Below, one piece after another: positions 1 through 9,456 of a DNA stretch of 44,173 bases. The stretch's first letter is position 1. Every line of letters begins with the position of its first letter. Under the pieces are notes generated by a model, which did not search any database, was not told the DNA's origin, and worked only from the letters and a program-made list of their open reading frames with translations. Source of the DNA: Anaerolineaceae bacterium (GTDB lineage Bacteria > Chloroflexota > Anaerolineae > Anaerolineales > Villigracilaceae); assembly GCA_009885525.1 (NCBI GenBank), contig VFKN01000033.1, positions 1 to 44,173 of the forward strand, given 5' to 3'. A program made the translations under genes and the position numbers.

Positions 1-240
1 AAAACAGATCCCACCCATGTCCCTTTTGGTGACAAAGCGCGCTCGTGAACTCAACCTCAGTTGCTCGTGGGGCTGAGTGACTCTCCCCTAATTTTTGAGA
101 TGATACGTTCTCTGTGGTAAATATTCTTTTCCGCGCACTATGCGGGCTATTAAGAAACAGTCTCTAAGGCCGTATACTTCGTAACGTATAAGAGTAAGAA
201 CTTATCGTTGCGTGTTGACTAAATTTCGGAGGAAGTGTAA

Positions 241-1503
241 ATGAAAAAGTTCTTTGAAAGATTTTCACGCAGGACATGGATCATTATCGGCGCAGTCGCT
301 GTAATCCTGCTGGTAGCGCTGATCATCGCCGTTAGATCGGGGAGTGGAACACAAACCACTTACGAAACCACCCCCGTGGCGCGCGGCAATTTGATCGCCA
401 CAGTCGGCGCTACGGGCAGTGTGCGCGCGCTGCAAAGTGCAACCCTCGTTTGGCAGACAACTGGATCGGTGAAAGAAATTAGTGTGAATGTTGGTGATCT
501 GGTCAAACACGATGATGTGCTCGCCAGTCTCGATAAAAGCTCACTTAACCAAAGCATCATCCTTGCAGAAGCCGATCTTGCCAGCGCAAAAAAAACGCTG
601 GATGACCTGCTTAATTCAGATACTGCACGCGCACAAGCCCTGCGCACATTGGATACAGGCGAAACAAATTACCAAAAAGCCTATGACTACCGTAAAGGCT
701 TGAATGGCAAGATCGATATTGTCGAAACCTACTGGAAGTTCGGAAAACTGCGGTCACGCACCTACAAAGGATACGCCGATGCAGAAACCATTAGAGATGC
801 AGATGAAAAACTCGCGCTCGCGGAAGCACAGTTAAATGATGCGCGCCGCAATGCAGAACGATTAAAGAACGGCGTTGACCCTGTTGATATTGCCTCTGCA
901 GAAGCGCATGTCGCTGCCGCGCAATCCACTTTGAATATGACACACGTTGTGGCGCCATTTGATGGCACAGTCACACAAGCTACGCCCGCAATAGGTGATC
1001 AGGTTTCCGCAGGAAGCATCGCTTTCCGTATAGATGATCTCTCGCATTTGCAGGTTGATCTGCAAGTTTCGGAAGTGGACATTAATAATATCGTCGTTGG
1101 CCAGGATGCTACGTTGACCTTTGACGCAATCCTAAACAAGGAATATCACGGCCAAGTCGTAAAAGTAGGACGGGCCGGCGATACGGTGCAAGGCGTGGTT
1201 AATTTCGTGGTCACGGTTGAATTGACTGACGCGGATGAATTTGTCAAACCAGGCATGACCGCTGCAGTGAACGTAGTGATAAAAGAACAAAACGATGTGG
1301 TCCTGATCCTCAATCGCGCAGTTCGTCTGGTGGATAAGGAACGCGTAGTGTATGTGCTGGTCAACGGTCAAGCGGAGTCGATCAAAGTACAGCTCGGCAC
1401 AACAGATGGAGTGAACAGCGTACTTGTCGGCGGCGATATTAAAGAAGGTGACGCGATCATTCTGAATCCGCCTTCAAGTAACCGCGGTCCGTTTGGAGGT
1501 TAA
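241..1503 (+). CDS. MacA-like periplasmic adaptor (HlyD/RND-type membrane fusion protein)
   Basis: Adaptor subunit of an ABC export system, expected to connect the inner-membrane MacB-like transporter to the outside. The 420-residue product has a short basic N-terminus, one membrane anchor at about residues 12-34, a biotinyl/lipoyl-like half domain, an Ala/Leu-rich helical hairpin at about 95-230, the second lipoyl half with the typical VVAPFDGTV motif near 236, and beta-barrel and C-terminal membrane-proximal domains. The ATG follows a good ribosome site (GGAGG) 8 nt upstream. The TAA is one base before the next ATG, so it is co-transcribed with the ATPase and permease. Substrate is unknown; the family handles antibiotics, peptides, lipids or lipoproteins. 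The family assignment is firm, the specific role is not. Confidence 0.9.
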   Translation: MKKFFERFSRRTWIIIGAVAVILLVALIIAVRSGSGTQTTYETTPVARGNLIATVGATGSVRALQSATLVWQTTGSVKEISVNVGDLVKHDDVLASLDKSSLNQSIILAEADLASAKKTLDDLLNSDTARAQALRTLDTGETNYQKAYDYRKGLNGKIDIVETYWKFGKLRSRTYKGYADAETIRDADEKLALAEAQLNDARRNAERLKNGVDPVDIASAEAHVAAAQSTLNMTHVVAPFDGTVTQATPAIGDQVSAGSIAFRIDDLSHLQVDLQVSEVDINNIVVGQDATLTFDAILNKEYHGQVVKVGRAGDTVQGVVNFVVTVELTDADEFVKPGMTAAVNVVIKEQNDVVLILNRAVRLVDKERVVYVLVNGQAESIKVQLGTTDGVNSVLVGGDIKEGDAIILNPPSSNRGPFGG

Positions 1504-1504
1504 T

Positions 1505-2203
1505 ATGGATTGGGTGATCGAGGCCCGCAACCTGACAAAAACCTATAAGATGGGCGAATTTGACGTGCAAGCTTTACGCGACGTCTCATTCAGCATCGAA
1601 CGCGGCGAAATGGTATCCATCATGGGACCTTCCGGCTCGGGTAAATCCACAATGATGAATACGCTCGGCTGTTTAGATAGACCCACCTCCGGTGAATATA
1701 TTTTGGATGGCGAATCTGTCGCAGACATGAGTGACGACCAGCTCGCCAGCGTCCGCAACCGCAAAGTTGGATTTGTCTTTCAGAGTTTTAATCTACTCTC
1801 GCGCTTAACCGCACTGGGCAATGTCGAATTGCCATTGCGGTATGCAGGGCTTGCTGAAGGGCGAAAAGAACGCGCGCGCGCCGCCCTGGAGGCAGTCGGC
1901 TTGGGTGACCGCATGACTCACCGCCCGTATGAACTCTCCGGCGGACAGCAGCAGCGCGTGGCGGTTGCGCGCGCATTGGTCAATGATCCCGCCATTATCA
2001 TGGCAGACGAACCGACCGGGAATCTGGATTCAAAAGTCGGCAAAGAGATTATGAACCTGCTGCTGAAACTTAATAAAGATCGCGGCACAACATTGATCAT
2101 CGTCACACATGATCCAAACATCGCCGAGCAAACCCAGCGCGTAATCCGCTTGCGCGACGGCGAGCTCGACCCGGCTTACGATGAAAAAGGAAACAAAAAA
2201 TGA
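1505..2203 (+). CDS. MacB/LolD-type ABC transporter ATP-binding protein
   Basis: ATPase of the MacAB-like export complex, in the cytoplasm at the membrane. The 232-residue protein carries Walker [10 protein letters not shown] near residue 40, a Q-loop (FVFQSFNLL), the signature [15 protein letters not shown] near 144, Walker [12 protein letters not shown] near 163 and the H-loop VTHD near 200. The ORF track starts at 1493, inside the macA end; I chose the ATG at 1505 because a GGAGG lies just before it and the protein then begins at the normal family position. The gene overlaps the permease by 4 nt (ATGA), a sign of translational coupling. The family also includes LolD and FtsE, but the adaptor and permease neighbours favour MacB-type export. 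Confidence 0.93.
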   Translation: MDWVIEARNLTKTYKMGEFDVQALRDVSFSIERGEMVSIMGPSGSGKSTMMNTLGCLDRPTSGEYILDGESVADMSDDQLASVRNRKVGFVFQSFNLLSRLTALGNVELPLRYAGLAEGRKERARAALEAVGLGDRMTHRPYELSGGQQQRVAVARALVNDPAIIMADEPTGNLDSKVGKEIMNLLLKLNKDRGTTLIIVTHDPNIAEQTQRVIRLRDGELDPAYDEKGNKK

Positions 2204-3456
2204 GCTTCTTACAAGCGCTCCTTGAAGCATTAGAAAGTTTGAACGGAAATAAACTACGCTCCGGTCTGACTGTGCTTGGCATTGTCATCGGCGTTGCAGC
2301 CGTGATCGCCATGCTTGCGCTCGGCAACGGCGCGCAAGCCGCCATCACCGGTTCGATTAGCAGCATCGGGACAAATCTGCTCTTCGTATTTAAGGGTACC
2401 CGCGATGGTCCGCCTGGCCCCGGGGGCGATCGCAGGAGCGGAAATAATGACCGCCCATTAACTCTCTCCGACGCAGATGCGATTGCAGATCCGTTCGCCG
2501 CGCCGTCGGTGGCATCCGTCGCGCCGGCTATTCAAACAAATGGAACAATCGCTTTTGGCGGCGAAAATACCACCACGCAAATTTCCGGTGTCACGACGGC
2601 GTATGCATCCGTGCGTAATATGGAATTGAGCGAAGGCGAGTTTATCAATGAAGAGCATTTACTTGGACGCATGTCTGTCGTTGTACTCGGACCTGAAACA
2701 GCGGATACGCTTTTCGGACATCATGATGGCGTGGTTGGCGAGGTCATCCGCATTGAAGGTCAGCCGTTCCGTGTGATCGGTGTGCTGGTTGCCAAAGGCG
2801 GCGGCACATTCGGAAGCGAAGATAACGCCGCTTATATTCCTTTCACCACCGCGCAAGCGCGCCTGATCAAAAACAACTCACGCGACGAGGTGGATGTTCT
2901 GTTAATACAAGCCACCAGTTCCGAAACTGTGGATCTAGCGGTGGATGAAATTTCAAATATTTTACGGCAGCGCCATCGCACACCCATTGGCGCAGACGAT
3001 TTTACTGTCCTCACACAGCAGGATTTTTTGAAAACTTTTGAAACGATCACAGGCGTTTTGACTGTTTTCCTCGGCGGCATCGCGGCAATCTCTCTGCTTG
3101 TGGGCGGCATCGGCATCATGAACATCATGCTTGTCTCGGTCACCGAGCGGACGCGCGAGATCGGTTTGCGTAAGGCTTTGGGTGCGCGCAAAAAAGATAT
3201 TTTGATGCAATTCCTAACGGAATCCTCCCTGCTCAGTTTGATCGGCGGCATTATCGGGATTACCTTTGGCTGGTTAATCGCATTCACTGCAGGGACAGTC
3301 GCCGAGGCGTTAGGCTATGATTTCACCCCCATCGTCGGCACAGACGCGGTCATCCTTTCGACCAGTTTCTCGGCAGCCATTGGTTTGTTCTTTGGGATCT
3401 ATCCCGCGAGCCGCGCCGCGAACCTTGAACCCGTGGAAGCCCTGCGCTACGAGTAA
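2200..3456 (+). CDS. MacB-like ABC transporter permease (FtsX family)
   Basis: Membrane subunit of the export complex. The 418-residue protein has the MacB layout: an N-terminal membrane helix (about residues 18-45, motif [20 protein letters not shown]), a large extracytoplasmic domain (about 50-285), and three C-terminal helices of the FtsX domain with the conserved [15 protein letters not shown] loop. It lacks a fused ATPase domain because the ATPase is the separate preceding gene, an arrangement usual outside Proteobacteria. The ATG overlaps the stop of the ATPase gene by 4 nt. Together with the two upstream genes it forms a complete adaptor-ATPase-permease set. The substrate cannot be read from the sequence. 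Confidence 0.92.
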   Translation: MSFLQALLEALESLNGNKLRSGLTVLGIVIGVAAVIAMLALGNGAQAAITGSISSIGTNLLFVFKGTRDGPPGPGGDRRSGNNDRPLTLSDADAIADPFAAPSVASVAPAIQTNGTIAFGGENTTTQISGVTTAYASVRNMELSEGEFINEEHLLGRMSVVVLGPETADTLFGHHDGVVGEVIRIEGQPFRVIGVLVAKGGGTFGSEDNAAYIPFTTAQARLIKNNSRDEVDVLLIQATSSETVDLAVDEISNILRQRHRTPIGADDFTVLTQQDFLKTFETITGVLTVFLGGIAAISLLVGGIGIMNIMLVSVTERTREIGLRKALGARKKDILMQFLTESSLLSLIGGIIGITFGWLIAFTAGTVAEALGYDFTPIVGTDAVILSTSFSAAIGLFFGIYPASRAANLEPVEALRYE

Positions 3457-3462
3457 GCATCC

Positions 3463-4164
3463 ATGATCAAGCAAAAACATAAAAGCCTGTATATATTCCT
3501 CTTGCTTGTTCTTTTAACTCAGGCTTGTATGCAGGTAAAATCAGACGCAACTGTTTCACCAACCGCGCAAAACACCTCGCTGCCAATACAAACCAAAGCC
3601 AGATCAACTGCAACTACGCAGGCGATTTCTACCGCGACGCCGGTCACTATTCCAACCGCGACAGAAACATCCGCGCCCAAGATAACGATTAGCGCGGTAA
3701 GAGGGAATTTATTCATCCGCCGCGGACCAGACACAGCGTACAATCAGGTCGGCGTGCTTTACAAAGGCACAACTGCCAACGTCATTGCGCGGGATGTACT
3801 TGCCAAATGGGTGCAGATTAACATTCCACACTCCGCGGAGAAAGGCTGGGTTTCGGTGTTGACCGAATATTCAAAAGTGGAAGGCGATCTGGACACCCTG
3901 CCGCAATTCACTCCCACCGATTGGCCCCTGCCCGCGTATTTGCGCAACTGCACACATCACCAAATGTTCATCGAGCCTGGAAAAATATTTCTGGATTCGT
4001 CCTATACACTAGAAAATGAAGTCTGGTTATATCCGGGACATTACACCGTTTACGACATCAGCATGCCCGATGAACCCGCCTTCCTTGAAGTGGATATGCG
4101 CGAAGGCGCGACCGTAGAGATCAACGAAGATGGCGCGGGTGAGTATCGTAAATGCCCGCAGTAG
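3463..4164 (+). CDS. lipoprotein with bacterial SH3 domain
   Basis: Predicted surface lipoprotein of 233 residues. A signal peptide ends in a lipobox (LTQAC, lipidated Cys at 22). A Thr/Pro/Ala-rich linker follows to about residue 75, then an SH3_3-type domain (motifs LFIRRGPDTAYNQVGVLYKG and GWVSV), then about 80 residues with no clear family. SH3_3 domains usually bind peptidoglycan or surface glycans, so a cell-envelope role is likely. The gene begins only 6 nt after the permease stop and is probably in the same transcript, which may mean it works with the exporter, but there is no direct evidence for that. Confidence 0.8.
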   Translation: MIKQKHKSLYIFLLLVLLTQACMQVKSDATVSPTAQNTSLPIQTKARSTATTQAISTATPVTIPTATETSAPKITISAVRGNLFIRRGPDTAYNQVGVLYKGTTANVIARDVLAKWVQINIPHSAEKGWVSVLTEYSKVEGDLDTLPQFTPTDWPLPAYLRNCTHHQMFIEPGKIFLDSSYTLENEVWLYPGHYTVYDISMPDEPAFLEVDMREGATVEINEDGAGEYRKCPQ

Positions 4165-4207
4165 ATAATTGGTAATTAGAAAAAAACAAACTCAGGAGAA
4201 TCGTTTC

Positions 4208-5701
4208 ATGTCCGAAAAGTTTAATCAGTTAAAAGAAGTTCTCGGAGAGGTCTCAGATTTACATCACGTTACTGCGATGTTGGAATGGGATCAGCAGGTG
4301 AACATGCCGCCCGGAGGCGCCGAGGCACGCGGGCAACAAATCTCGACCATCAGCACGATCGCGCACAAAAAAGCCACCTCTCAAGAAGTGGGCAATCTGC
4401 TTGACGATTTGGAGGGCCAATTCGCAGAGGGCTCGGATGAAGCCGCGCTGGTGCGCGTCACTTCGCGCGAGTACGGCAAAGCCATCCGCGTACCGTCTGA
4501 ATTCGTGGCGGAACAGGCGATTGTCACCACCAAGGCATTCGAGGCGTGGATCGAAGCGCGCAAGAAATCAGACTTTTCCATCTTCCGCCCGCATCTCGAA
4601 AAGATGGTGGAGATGAAGCAAAAATATATTCAATATTTTCCGCCCACTGAGCATCCTTACGATGTGCTGCTGGATGATTACGAACCGGGCATGAAGACTT
4701 CCGAGGTGAAGGAAATTTTCAACAACCTGCGCCCTAGACAAGTGGACTTGATCAAGAAAATTAAATCCGCCAAACAGGTGAAGGATGATTTCCTGCATAA
4801 AGCCTATAACGAAAAAAAAGTTTGGGATTTTAGCGAGACGATCATCTCGCAATTTGGATATAATTTTAATCGCGGCAGACAGGACAAAGCCGCGCATCCT
4901 TTCCAAACCACATTCAGCGTGAACGATACGCGCATCACGAATCGCTTTGAAGAGGGAAGTCCGCTCTCGACGCTTTTCAGCGCGATGCACGAAGCGGGTC
5001 ACGCGATGTACGAGCAGGGCAGCAACCCGGCGTATGAACGCACCCCACTCGCGGGCGGCACGTCGCTCGCGGTGCATGAGTCGCAATCGCGCATGTGGGA
5101 AAATTTGGTGGGCCGCTCACTCCCGTTCTGGGAACATTTTCTGCCTAAGTTAAAAAAATCATTCCCTTCGCAGCTCGATGGGTTGAGTGTCAAGTCGTTC
5201 TATAACGCGATCAATAAAGTTGAGCCGTCGCTGATCCGCGTCAATGCGGACGAAGCGACTTATAACCTGCATGTGATGCTGCGCCTCGAAATGGAAATTG
5301 GTATGATCGAAGGTAAGTTTGCGATCAAAGATTTGCCCCAAATTTGGAACGAGAAGATGAACGATTATCTTGGCATCGTCCCGCCGAACGACGCGCAGGG
5401 TGTGCTGCAGGATATTCACTGGTCGAGTGGCTTGATGGGATATTTTTCGACGTACGCGCTCGGGAATTTGGTTTCGGCGCAGTTGTGGGAGAAGATCAAC
5501 GCGGATATCACTGACCTCGATGAACAGATCCGCGCGGGCAAATTTGACGCGCTGCTCGGCTGGCTGCGCGAAAAGATTCACGTCTTCGGTCATAAGTATG
5601 ACCCGCAAGACCTTGTGCAAAAAGTGACCGGCTCGAAGATCGACGCTGCGGCGTATGTGCGCTATTTGACCAGGAAATACAGCGCTATTTACGAGCTGTA
5701 G
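4208..5701 (+). CDS. M32 family metallocarboxypeptidase (Taq type)
   Basis: Zinc-dependent carboxypeptidase that removes C-terminal residues from peptides in the cytoplasm. The 497-residue length matches the family (about 500). The zinc-site motif HEAGH is at residues 261-265 and the downstream HESQSRMWEN motif, which supplies the third ligand (Glu about 291), is present, as is the family's C-terminal IHWSSGLMGYFSTYALGN block. The ORF track begins at a TTG at 4169; the ATG at 4208 is preferred because AGGAG sits 10 nt upstream and the extra 13 residues are not family-like. It stands 43 nt after the SH3 lipoprotein and may be transcribed with it or alone. Confidence 0.93.
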   Translation: MSEKFNQLKEVLGEVSDLHHVTAMLEWDQQVNMPPGGAEARGQQISTISTIAHKKATSQEVGNLLDDLEGQFAEGSDEAALVRVTSREYGKAIRVPSEFVAEQAIVTTKAFEAWIEARKKSDFSIFRPHLEKMVEMKQKYIQYFPPTEHPYDVLLDDYEPGMKTSEVKEIFNNLRPRQVDLIKKIKSAKQVKDDFLHKAYNEKKVWDFSETIISQFGYNFNRGRQDKAAHPFQTTFSVNDTRITNRFEEGSPLSTLFSAMHEAGHAMYEQGSNPAYERTPLAGGTSLAVHESQSRMWENLVGRSLPFWEHFLPKLKKSFPSQLDGLSVKSFYNAINKVEPSLIRVNADEATYNLHVMLRLEMEIGMIEGKFAIKDLPQIWNEKMNDYLGIVPPNDAQGVLQDIHWSSGLMGYFSTYALGNLVSAQLWEKINADITDLDEQIRAGKFDALLGWLREKIHVFGHKYDPQDLVQKVTGSKIDAAAYVRYLTRKYSAIYEL

Positions 5702-5718
5702 TTTATAGCCTTAAACAT

Positions 5719-5785
5719 ATTTCACCACAGAGATCACGGAGCGCACAGAGGTTTTTCTGTGAATCTCGGTTCTCTGTGGTGAAAT
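5719..5785. repeat. intergenic inverted repeat (CACCACAGAG family)
   Basis: Perfect 14-bp arms ATTTCACCACAGAG (5719-5732) and CTCTGTGGTGAAAT (5772-5785) enclose about 39 nt that are themselves partly repetitive. It follows the M32 stop by 17 nt. A run of T on the plus strand after the right arm (GCTTTTTAGG) is compatible with transcription termination. A short related stretch, TTCTCTGTGGTAAAT, occurs near position 110, so this looks like a dispersed element rather than a dedicated terminator. Confidence 0.75.
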
Positions 5786-5800
5786 GCTTTTTAGGAATTT

Positions 5801-5826
5801 GTAACGCGACATAAATGTCGCGTTAC
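5801..5826. repeat. 26-bp perfect palindrome (GTAACGCGACAT arms)
   Basis: Arms GTAACGCGACAT and ATGTCGCGTTAC are perfectly complementary around a 2-nt AA centre. The palindrome lies 14 nt before the next lipoprotein ATG, so in RNA it would form a hairpin immediately ahead of, and partly hiding, that gene's translation start. A decayed relative with the same arm-TT-arm design (GCGATAT/ATATCGC) lies at 16335-16350, which suggests a dispersed family. Confidence 0.75.
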
Positions 5827-5839
5827 GGTATTACTCACT

Positions 5840-6778
5840 ATGAAAAAAATTATCCTCTTCGCCACCCTACTTGGACTTTTATCTGCCTGCGCCCAGCAAA
5901 TTGGAACTGCCGCGCCGACGGCTTTGCCGCCCAATTATCTCTCGACTGTCGTGGGGTTGACCGGCGAAGCCGCCTTCGCAACTGCGGATGCGTTGACGCC
6001 GACTGCCACAGCCGAGGTGACATCTGCGCCTACACAAACACAAACGCCCGCGCCGACTTCCTCGCTGCCGAGTCCAACTCCCACGTATGAAGCGGGCTTC
6101 ACCAAATTCGCGGACTTGCGTTTCGTCTCACCGGGTCCCATGTCCAGCCTTGTTTCGCCAATCAACCTGAAATTATTACTGACTTCCGGTAAAAGCGATC
6201 TCGTGAAAGTAGACCTGCTCGGCGAAGATGGGCGCATGTTATATACCGACCTGCTGCGCGTGGATCACGGCAACGCTGGCAGTTACCGGGTTTTCGATGT
6301 GGAATATGAAACTCGCGCGGTTTCTGAAAAAGGTTACTTCCGCTTAAGCACCAAGGACGAGCACGGCAATCTGCAAGCGCTCAACAGCATGCCTGTGCTT
6401 TTATATTCGCTTGGCGATGCGCAACTTAACTTACCCGGTAACATGATCTATGAACGCGTTTCGTTTAAAGATTTGAAGAACGGGTCAGTGATCATCGGCA
6501 GCGAACTTAAACTCAAAGGCCGCTACTGGCCCTTCAATAACCAGCCCACTTTTTTGGATATGATCACGTCGGACGGCGGCAAGGTGATTGCCTCGCGCGT
6601 ATTGAATTTCAAAGGCATTGACCCCGAAGATTTCGAGACAACCCTGCCCTACAAAGTGACCGAACCCACCAAGGCCCGCCTCACCATTCACCAGGAAAAC
6701 CCGGTTTTGAGCGTGGATGATCCACTGTTGAAGAAATATATTTATTATTATTCGATCGAGGTTTTGTTGAATCCATAG
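5840..6778 (+). CDS. predicted lipoprotein of unknown function
   Basis: A 312-residue lipoprotein with signal peptide and lipobox LLSAC (Cys 17), a Thr/Pro/Ser-rich linker to about residue 90 (TSSLPSPTPTYE and similar), and a globular part of about 220 residues rich in predicted beta strands, starting with FADLRFVSPGPMSSLVSPI. That opening resembles immunoglobulin-like or Gmad2-like surface domains, but I do not recognise a family with certainty. It sits between two peptidase genes on the same strand, behind a palindrome at 5801-5826. No catalytic motif is visible. A role in envelope structure or solute capture is possible but unproven. Confidence 0.75.
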   Translation: MKKIILFATLLGLLSACAQQIGTAAPTALPPNYLSTVVGLTGEAAFATADALTPTATAEVTSAPTQTQTPAPTSSLPSPTPTYEAGFTKFADLRFVSPGPMSSLVSPINLKLLLTSGKSDLVKVDLLGEDGRMLYTDLLRVDHGNAGSYRVFDVEYETRAVSEKGYFRLSTKDEHGNLQALNSMPVLLYSLGDAQLNLPGNMIYERVSFKDLKNGSVIIGSELKLKGRYWPFNNQPTFLDMITSDGGKVIASRVLNFKGIDPEDFETTLPYKVTEPTKARLTIHQENPVLSVDDPLLKKYIYYYSIEVLLNP

Positions 6779-6819
6779 AAAGAACTCGCCCCACGGCTTA
6801 TTCACAGGATGCTTCGCAT

Positions 6820-7911
6820 ATGGAACTCAAATCTCTGCTTAAACTTCTCGTTGAAACTGAATCCCCTTCCCATGATAAAGCCGCCGTGGATCGTGTCGGC
6901 ACGCTCGTGGCGGATGAAGCGCGTAAACTTGGCGCTGAAATTGAAATTATCAAGAACGCCAAAACCGGCGACCATGTCATCTCAAGATGGGGGCGCGGCA
7001 GCGGCGGCATCTTATTGATGTGTCACATGGATACAGTCTTCCCGCTCGGCACGCTCAAAAAAATGCCATACCGCGAAGCCGATGGAAAAATATTCGGTCC
7101 CGGCACGCTGGATATGAAAGCGGGCATTGTCATCTCGCTGGGAGCAATCGCGCGCTTACAGGAATCCGGTAAAGATTTTACGCGGCCCGTAACTCTGCTT
7201 TGCACATCCGATGAAGAGATCGGCAGTAGCACTTCGCGCGAACATATCGAGCGTCTCGCAAAAGAATCGGAGATGGTCTTTGTACTCGAGTCCGCACTGC
7301 TGGATGGCTCGCTCAAAACATGGCGCAAAGGCGGCGGCACAATGTACGTCAAAACAAAAGGACGCGCTGCGCACGCGGGTGGCGACCATGAAAAGGGGCG
7401 CAACGCCATCGAAGAAATGGCGCATCAGGTGCTTGCCATTCAAAAATTAACCGATTACGAAAAAGGCACGACGCTCAGTGTTGGGACGATTCAAGGCGGG
7501 ACAGTTTCGAATGTTGTGCCCGAAGAATGTTCGGTGAAAGTGGATATCCGCGTGCTTCATCCCGAAGAGTGGACGCGCATCGAATCCGCGTTTGCAAACC
7601 TTAAGCCGATTCTCGACGGGACTTCGATCAAAGTCGGCGGCGGGATGAATCGTCCGCCGATGCCCTTCGACGATAAGATCAAATCCGCGTTTGATAAAGT
7701 CAAATCAATTGGCGAGAAACTTGGGATGGAAATCAAAGCCGGCGGCAGCGGCGGAATGTCCGACGCGAATTTTGTCGCGCCGCTCGGCATCCCGGTCATC
7801 GACGGCATGGGCGCAATCGGTGAAGGTTATCATTCGGAACGCGAGTTCATATTCGCAGATTGTCTCGAAGATCGCACAAAATTATTGGCGGCGCTGCTGG
7901 CAGAATGGTAA
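6820..7911 (+). CDS. M20 family metallopeptidase (carboxypeptidase G2-like)
   Basis: Zinc-dependent amidohydrolase/peptidase of 363 residues. It has the metal and catalytic motifs of the M20 family: CHMDTVFPLG (His and Asp), GPGTLDMKAG (bridging Asp), TSDEEIGS (catalytic Glu plus ligand Glu), and a C-terminal metal His in GEGYHSEREF. The middle contains the lid/dimerisation domain (about residues 170-280). Carboxypeptidase G2-type members remove C-terminal Glu, but M20 members also include ArgE and DapE, so the substrate remains open. No signal peptide is seen, so it is probably cytoplasmic. The start has only a weak AGGA 11 nt upstream. It is 41 nt downstream of the lipoprotein gene. Confidence 0.9.
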   Translation: MELKSLLKLLVETESPSHDKAAVDRVGTLVADEARKLGAEIEIIKNAKTGDHVISRWGRGSGGILLMCHMDTVFPLGTLKKMPYREADGKIFGPGTLDMKAGIVISLGAIARLQESGKDFTRPVTLLCTSDEEIGSSTSREHIERLAKESEMVFVLESALLDGSLKTWRKGGGTMYVKTKGRAAHAGGDHEKGRNAIEEMAHQVLAIQKLTDYEKGTTLSVGTIQGGTVSNVVPEECSVKVDIRVLHPEEWTRIESAFANLKPILDGTSIKVGGGMNRPPMPFDDKIKSAFDKVKSIGEKLGMEIKAGGSGGMSDANFVAPLGIPVIDGMGAIGEGYHSEREFIFADCLEDRTKLLAALLAEW

Positions 7912-7959
7912 AAAATCAGTGACTCCGCATACAGATTTTCATCTCCATAAGGAGGTTCG

Positions 7960-8049
7960 TTGAAATTCTTTAGGCAGCATAGTGACATTTTATTACAGCA
8001 TCTCTTGCGCCGCGGCAACGCCCGAAAGATATGCCCCATGCACCGTTGA
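7960..8049 (+). other. tiny ORF behind a very strong ribosome binding site
   Basis: A near-perfect Shine-Dalgarno (ATAAGGAGG) at 7948-7955 is followed 4 nt later by TTG and an open frame of 29 codons starting MKFFRQHSDILLQ. Most of the frame lies antisense to the 3' end of the amine oxidase gene. It could be the 5' remnant of a lost gene, a tiny peptide gene, or chance. I do not recognise the peptide. Confidence 0.2.
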
Positions 8050-9456
8050 CGGGTATTCGCGGTTGGTCGCTTCACCCGCAAAATATAAAACATCGCCCAC
8101 AGGCTCGGCCAGCGTATCGTAATCCTTTCCACTCGCAAACGGCGAAATGTGCGAATACGAACCAAACGCAAACGGATCTTTGCCCCAGCGCGTAATCACG
8201 TATCCAACCGGCTCAGGAATCGCATCACCATAGATCACGCGCAGGGTTTTCATCGCACCCGCGATAATTTCTGCATCCGAAAGTTCCTCGATCGCAAAGC
8301 CCTTCGCGCCGCCGTGAAACGCCATCAACACCGGCTTATTGATATACGGCACAAAATTCAACCAGTCACACCATTCACCCGCGCGCTCACCCACATACGA
8401 GATCGCCTCCTCTTCCTCATCCCAAAACACCGCGGGGAATTTCAAATAAACTTTATTCAACACGCCCATCTCAAGACGGTCAATTGCCTTTTGCTTTTTT
8501 GGAGGAAGCAGCGGGTCGAATCGCACCACATTGTTTTTCAACACCCCCAATGGGAACGTAACCACGCTTTTGCTTGCGCTAAACCCGCCCGCGGATGTTT
8601 CCACCTTAACCCCATTCTGGTCATACGAAACGGAGTTGACCATCACCCCCAGTCGAATATCCAAGCCTTGCGCGAGTCCGTCCGTGATCTGGTTGTAGCC
8701 GTTGGGCATCACAACCTCCACGCCGCCGAACTCTTCATCCTGATCCCATTCCCATAAAGAAAGATGGTCGGGGTCTGCGCCATACTCTAAAGCGAAATTG
8801 CCTTGGATAACAAATTGCAATTTGCGCAACTGATCCGCCGAAAGAGTCCAACGCTTGAGCACCCTGTCAAAGGCTTGCTGCAAAGGCATATCGTTATCTT
8901 CATCTTCCTGCATAAATTCAATCTCGCTGTAAATAGAATCAAACATATTTTCCATTTCTGCGTATTCTTTATCAGACATCTTACGTCCGTCAAAATCATA
9001 AACCACGCCATTGGTATCGTCTGACACGACCGTTTCAACGCCGAATTGCGCGGCAAGTTTTGCAATCGGATTTCCCTTCACGCCCTCGATCCACGACGCG
9101 CCGAGATCGAGCGGCAAGCCAAGCGAATGATCCGTCCACATGCGCCCGCCGACTCTCTCCCGCGCTTCGAGGACGATCACACTCAAGCCGTTATCCACCA
9201 ATGTGCGCGCCGCTGCCAAACCAGAAATTCCGGCGCCCAGCACCAGCACATCCGCTTCGCGCGGACGCATGTCTTCAGTTGGGGCTGGGGAAATATCCGC
9301 TGTGGCCGTGACAGGATCGGTGGGAGTCGGGCTGCGCGAGGGTTCAGTCAACGTGGGCAACGTATTTTCAATCGCGCCGCAAGACATCGCAATCGCAGAA
9401 GCCGTCGCAAGCGAAGCGGCTTTCAAAAAATCGCGTCGTGTGAATCTATTTTTCAT
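7993..9456 (-). CDS. flavin-containing amine oxidase, Tat-exported lipoprotein
   Basis: FAD-dependent amine oxidase (monoamine oxidase/polyamine oxidase superfamily), 487 residues. The N-terminus has a twin-arginine motif (RRDFLK) and a lipobox-like AMSC, so it is predicted to fold in the cytoplasm with FAD, pass through Tat, and be anchored outside. The FAD dinucleotide fold VLVLGAGISGLAAARTL and the RVGGRMW motif follow a Thr/Pro linker, and the C-terminal FAD motif GDVLYFAGEATNREYPSTVH is intact. The likely reaction is oxidation of an amine with release of H2O2. The start at 9456 is preferred over the track start at 9504 because CGGAGG precedes it and the Tat signal then begins the protein. 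It overlaps the VanZ gene by 11 nt, indicating an operon. Confidence 0.92.
   Translation of the reverse strand: MKNRFTRRDFLKAASLATASAIAMSCGAIENTLPTLTEPSRSPTPTDPVTATADISPAPTEDMRPREADVLVLGAGISGLAAARTLVDNGLSVIVLEARERVGGRMWTDHSLGLPLDLGASWIEGVKGNPIAKLAAQFGVETVVSDDTNGVVYDFDGRKMSDKEYAEMENMFDSIYSEIEFMQEDEDNDMPLQQAFDRVLKRWTLSADQLRKLQFVIQGNFALEYGADPDHLSLWEWDQDEEFGGVEVVMPNGYNQITDGLAQGLDIRLGVMVNSVSYDQNGVKVETSAGGFSASKSVVTFPLGVLKNNVVRFDPLLPPKKQKAIDRLEMGVLNKVYLKFPAVFWDEEEEAISYVGERAGEWCDWLNFVPYINKPVLMAFHGGAKGFAIEELSDAEIIAGAMKTLRVIYGDAIPEPVGYVITRWGKDPFAFGSYSHISPFASGKDYDTLAEPVGDVLYFAGEATNREYPSTVHGAYLSGVAAAQEML

Noticed and set aside
1-240. Promoter or partial gene before macA
   Set aside because: I looked for a partial gene and a clear -35/-10 pair. 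There are short stop-rich frames and a weak TTGACT near 214, too close to the start to be useful, so nothing is reported.
1493-1504. Upstream start of the MacB ATPase gene
   Set aside because: The codon overlaps the ribosome site of the real ATG at 1505.
8149-8757. 202-residue plus-strand ORF
   Set aside because: Antisense to the amine oxidase gene; the composition is basic and His/Arg-rich, as in shadows.
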